In this document: one piece after another, positions 62,622 through 64,000 of the stretch
How the letters are laid out: every line of letters starts with the position of its first letter
Numbering within the stretch: the stretch's first letter is position 1
Assembly: GCA_028289405.1 (NCBI GenBank)
Contig: JANQPP010000090.1
Span: 1-64,000, forward strand
Direction: 5' to 3'
DNA: 64,000 nucleotides
DNA from: Pirellulales bacterium
GTDB lineage: Bacteria > Planctomycetota > Planctomycetia > Pirellulales > JANQPP01
Notes under the pieces: model-generated
Told to the model about the DNA's origin: nothing
Databases searched by the model: none
What the model saw: only the letters and a program-made list of their open reading frames with translations
Translations under genes and position numbers: made by a program

Positions 62622-63647
62622 ATGAACGAAAAATTTTGGACCGTGGTCTTCGCCTGGGCAGCCTTGTGGAATTGGGTGGGAGCGGGAACCGTGCAAAAAA
62701 TCAACGACGAACAGACCGGCTGGCAGGTCTACGAACTTCGGCAGGAGGAAACCGTCGTCCGGGTCATTCCCGAGGCGGGCTGCAACGCCTATTCATGGCA
62801 AGTGCGGGGTGTGGAATTGTTTCACACGCCGGAGCAACTCGCCGATGTTGCCGGATTCGGTTACGGCAATCCCGTGCTCTATCCGACGCCCAATCGGGTC
62901 AGGGACGCGCGGCTGCGGTTGGGAGATTTGGACTTGGAGTTCTCACCGAACAACGGGCCAAATTTCCTCCACGGTTTGGTCCATAGCGCCGCCTGGTCGG
63001 TCGTGGCAACTTCGCAAGACGAACAAAGTGCCTCGCTGGAATGCGAGCTTGCCTTCGAGCCAGGGACCGAGGCGTATCGTTGGTTTCCGCTAGCACACAA
63101 GCTACGTTTGAAGGTCGAAGTCCGTTCGCAATCCGTTCGCTGGACCTACACCGTGGACAACTCGGCTGGCGCCAAGCCGGTGCCTTTCGGCTTCGCCTTG
63201 CATCCCTATTTCCGTTACCTGAATGGCCGCGCGGAGACGGAAATCACGATCCCCGCCACGCACCTAATGGAATCGGTCGACCTGCTCCCCACAGGCAAAC
63301 TGCTTCCTTTGGAGGGCTCGGAATTCGACGCCCGTACAGGAAAGTCTCTCCGGGGGTTCGTCGCCGACGATGTCTATTTTGGACTTCAGCCCAAGCATCC
63401 AGCGCGGATCGAGTTCCATGAACGGGGGATCGGCATCGTGTTGACCGCAAGCGAAGACTTCACGCACATGGTGGTTTATACGCCGCCGGGACGCCCGTTT
63501 TTCTGCATGGAAAACCAAACCTGTTCAACCGATGCCCACAATCTCTACGCGCGGGGCCTCGAACGTGAATCCCACTTGCTGTTCGCGGCTGCCGGAGAAT
63601 CCGTCAGCGGGTTCGTGGAATACGCTTGTCGTTTTCCAACCGATTGA
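62622..63647 (+). CDS. Exported aldose 1-epimerase, GalM family
   Basis: A 341-residue mutarotase-like protein with an N-terminal signal (MNEKFWTVVFAWAALWNWVG). The galactose-mutarotase beta-sandwich shows YPTPNRVRDARLRLGDLDLE, the first histidine in NFLHGLVHSAAWSV, the catalytic histidine in FALHPYFRYLNG and the glutamate in CMENQTCSTDAHNL. It would convert alpha- and beta-anomers of a sugar in the periplasm. The ATG at 62622 has AAGGA six bases upstream; a TTG at 62604 is less likely. Sugar specificity unknown. Confidence 0.9.
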   Translation: MNEKFWTVVFAWAALWNWVGAGTVQKINDEQTGWQVYELRQEETVVRVIPEAGCNAYSWQVRGVELFHTPEQLADVAGFGYGNPVLYPTPNRVRDARLRLGDLDLEFSPNNGPNFLHGLVHSAAWSVVATSQDEQSASLECELAFEPGTEAYRWFPLAHKLRLKVEVRSQSVRWTYTVDNSAGAKPVPFGFALHPYFRYLNGRAETEITIPATHLMESVDLLPTGKLLPLEGSEFDARTGKSLRGFVADDVYFGLQPKHPARIEFHERGIGIVLTASEDFTHMVVYTPPGRPFFCMENQTCSTDAHNLYARGLERESHLLFAAAGESVSGFVEYACRFPTD

Positions 63648-63892
63648 GCAGGACTCGTGGCGGGAAATCCTCGCGTGAATTTGCGATGAAAGAAACACGA
63701 TCGCCTTGACAGTTTTTCATGCGAATCTCAAAATGCGCCTATAGAAAAGGTGTTCGTAAACGCTTGAGGCGACCTTCCGGCGACACCTAGAGGCAGCATC
63801 GAGGCGGATCGGAAGAGATCGGGTTTCGGCGGTCGCAAGTTCCGCCAGCCCGGCATTCACAAGGATGAATGATAGGAAGGGAATCGGGCATC

Positions 63893-64000
63893 ATGGCCCC
63901 AAAAATGCCGGAAAGCGTGCTCCATCGGGTCGAATCGGTCCTCGCCAAAAGCCACGTCCAAGCCTTGAGAAACCTGACCGTTAGCCGGGTCGGGGATAGC
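63893..64000 (+). CDS. 5' end of a gene, possibly BON-domain
   Basis: An ATG at 63893 opens a frame that runs off the window: MAPKMPESVLHRVESVLAKS then HVQALRNLTVSRVGDS, 36 residues. AGGAAGGGAA lies upstream. The pattern of a helix followed by ALRNLTV fits the start of planctomycete BON-domain proteins, but the piece is too short to be sure. Confidence 0.5.
   Translation, partial: MAPKMPESVLHRVESVLAKSHVQALRNLTVSRVGDS

Overview
The window reads as a piece of a planctomycete chromosome, probably of the Pirellulales type; this is inferred from gene content, not from a marker gene. The signs are a DUF1559 pseudopilin-like protein with its usual small lipoprotein partner, cytochrome-type DUF1549/DUF1553 and c-type-heme/WD40 secreted proteins, several PEP-CTERM proteins with dockerin-like calcium repeats, an archaeal-type methenyl-H4MPT cyclohydrolase, OleC/OleD-like enzymes and a polar-type FlhA/FlhF/FlhG/FliA flagellar block. 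Nearly all of the DNA is coding. I saw no rRNA, tRNA, CRISPR array, transposase or phage gene.

Layout: 1-6541 (mostly minus) holds a broken-off branched-chain aminotransferase, a LolCD-type lipoprotein exporter, lysS, a small unknown gene and prfB with its programmed frameshift. 6820-9413 holds a degenerate metallopeptidase homologue, a small lipoprotein and an exported MsrB. 9472-14960 (minus) is one tight five-gene run: an unknown protein, mch, an ATP-grasp ligase, OleC-like and OleD-like. 15382-19570 (minus) is pstSCAB with a Pho-box-like repeat upstream of pstS. 19726-25381 holds cell-surface and exported proteins (two PEP-CTERM/dockerin proteins, DUF1559 plus lipoprotein, a HAF-repeat propeller).

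25388-26697 is a MerR-type regulator coupled to an alkyltransferase-like protein. 26920-28436 holds a small membrane protein and a leucine-rich-repeat protein. 28583-34110 (minus) is flhA-flhF-flhG-like-membrane protein-fliA, closed by a strong terminator. 34383-44220 (plus) holds a sulfotransferase, a GT-C-type membrane glycosyltransferase, two planctomycete cytochrome-type exported proteins and an alpha/alpha-toroid protein. 44236-49535 holds a CbiM-type metal transporter subunit, a helical-repeat protein, a histone-H1-like basic protein, a zinc-ribbon membrane protein and a YdjY-domain protein. 49767-53691 holds an unknown large protein, yggS and a membrane protein with two similar halves. 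53688-61244 holds ald, a PEP-CTERM protein, a catalytically altered ketosynthase, gdh and an Aas-like acyltransferase/acyl-ACP synthetase. 61275-64000 holds an unknown protein, an exported aldose 1-epimerase and the start of a possible BON-domain gene.

Points most worth a second look: (i) the first 51 bases are inverted relative to the aminotransferase gene they interrupt, between 7-bp inverted repeats, most likely an assembly-edge artefact but possibly a real micro-inversion; (ii) a one-carbon enzyme (Mch) in a tight run with OleC/OleD-like beta-lactone/olefin enzymes; (iii) a recurring theme of catalytic residue loss in otherwise well-kept proteins: a ketosynthase with Cys to Glu and His to Asn changes, an FlhG that keeps its FlhF-activating motif but has no P-loop, an alkyltransferase-like protein without the acceptor Cys at the usual place, and an HExxH-less metallopeptidase relative.
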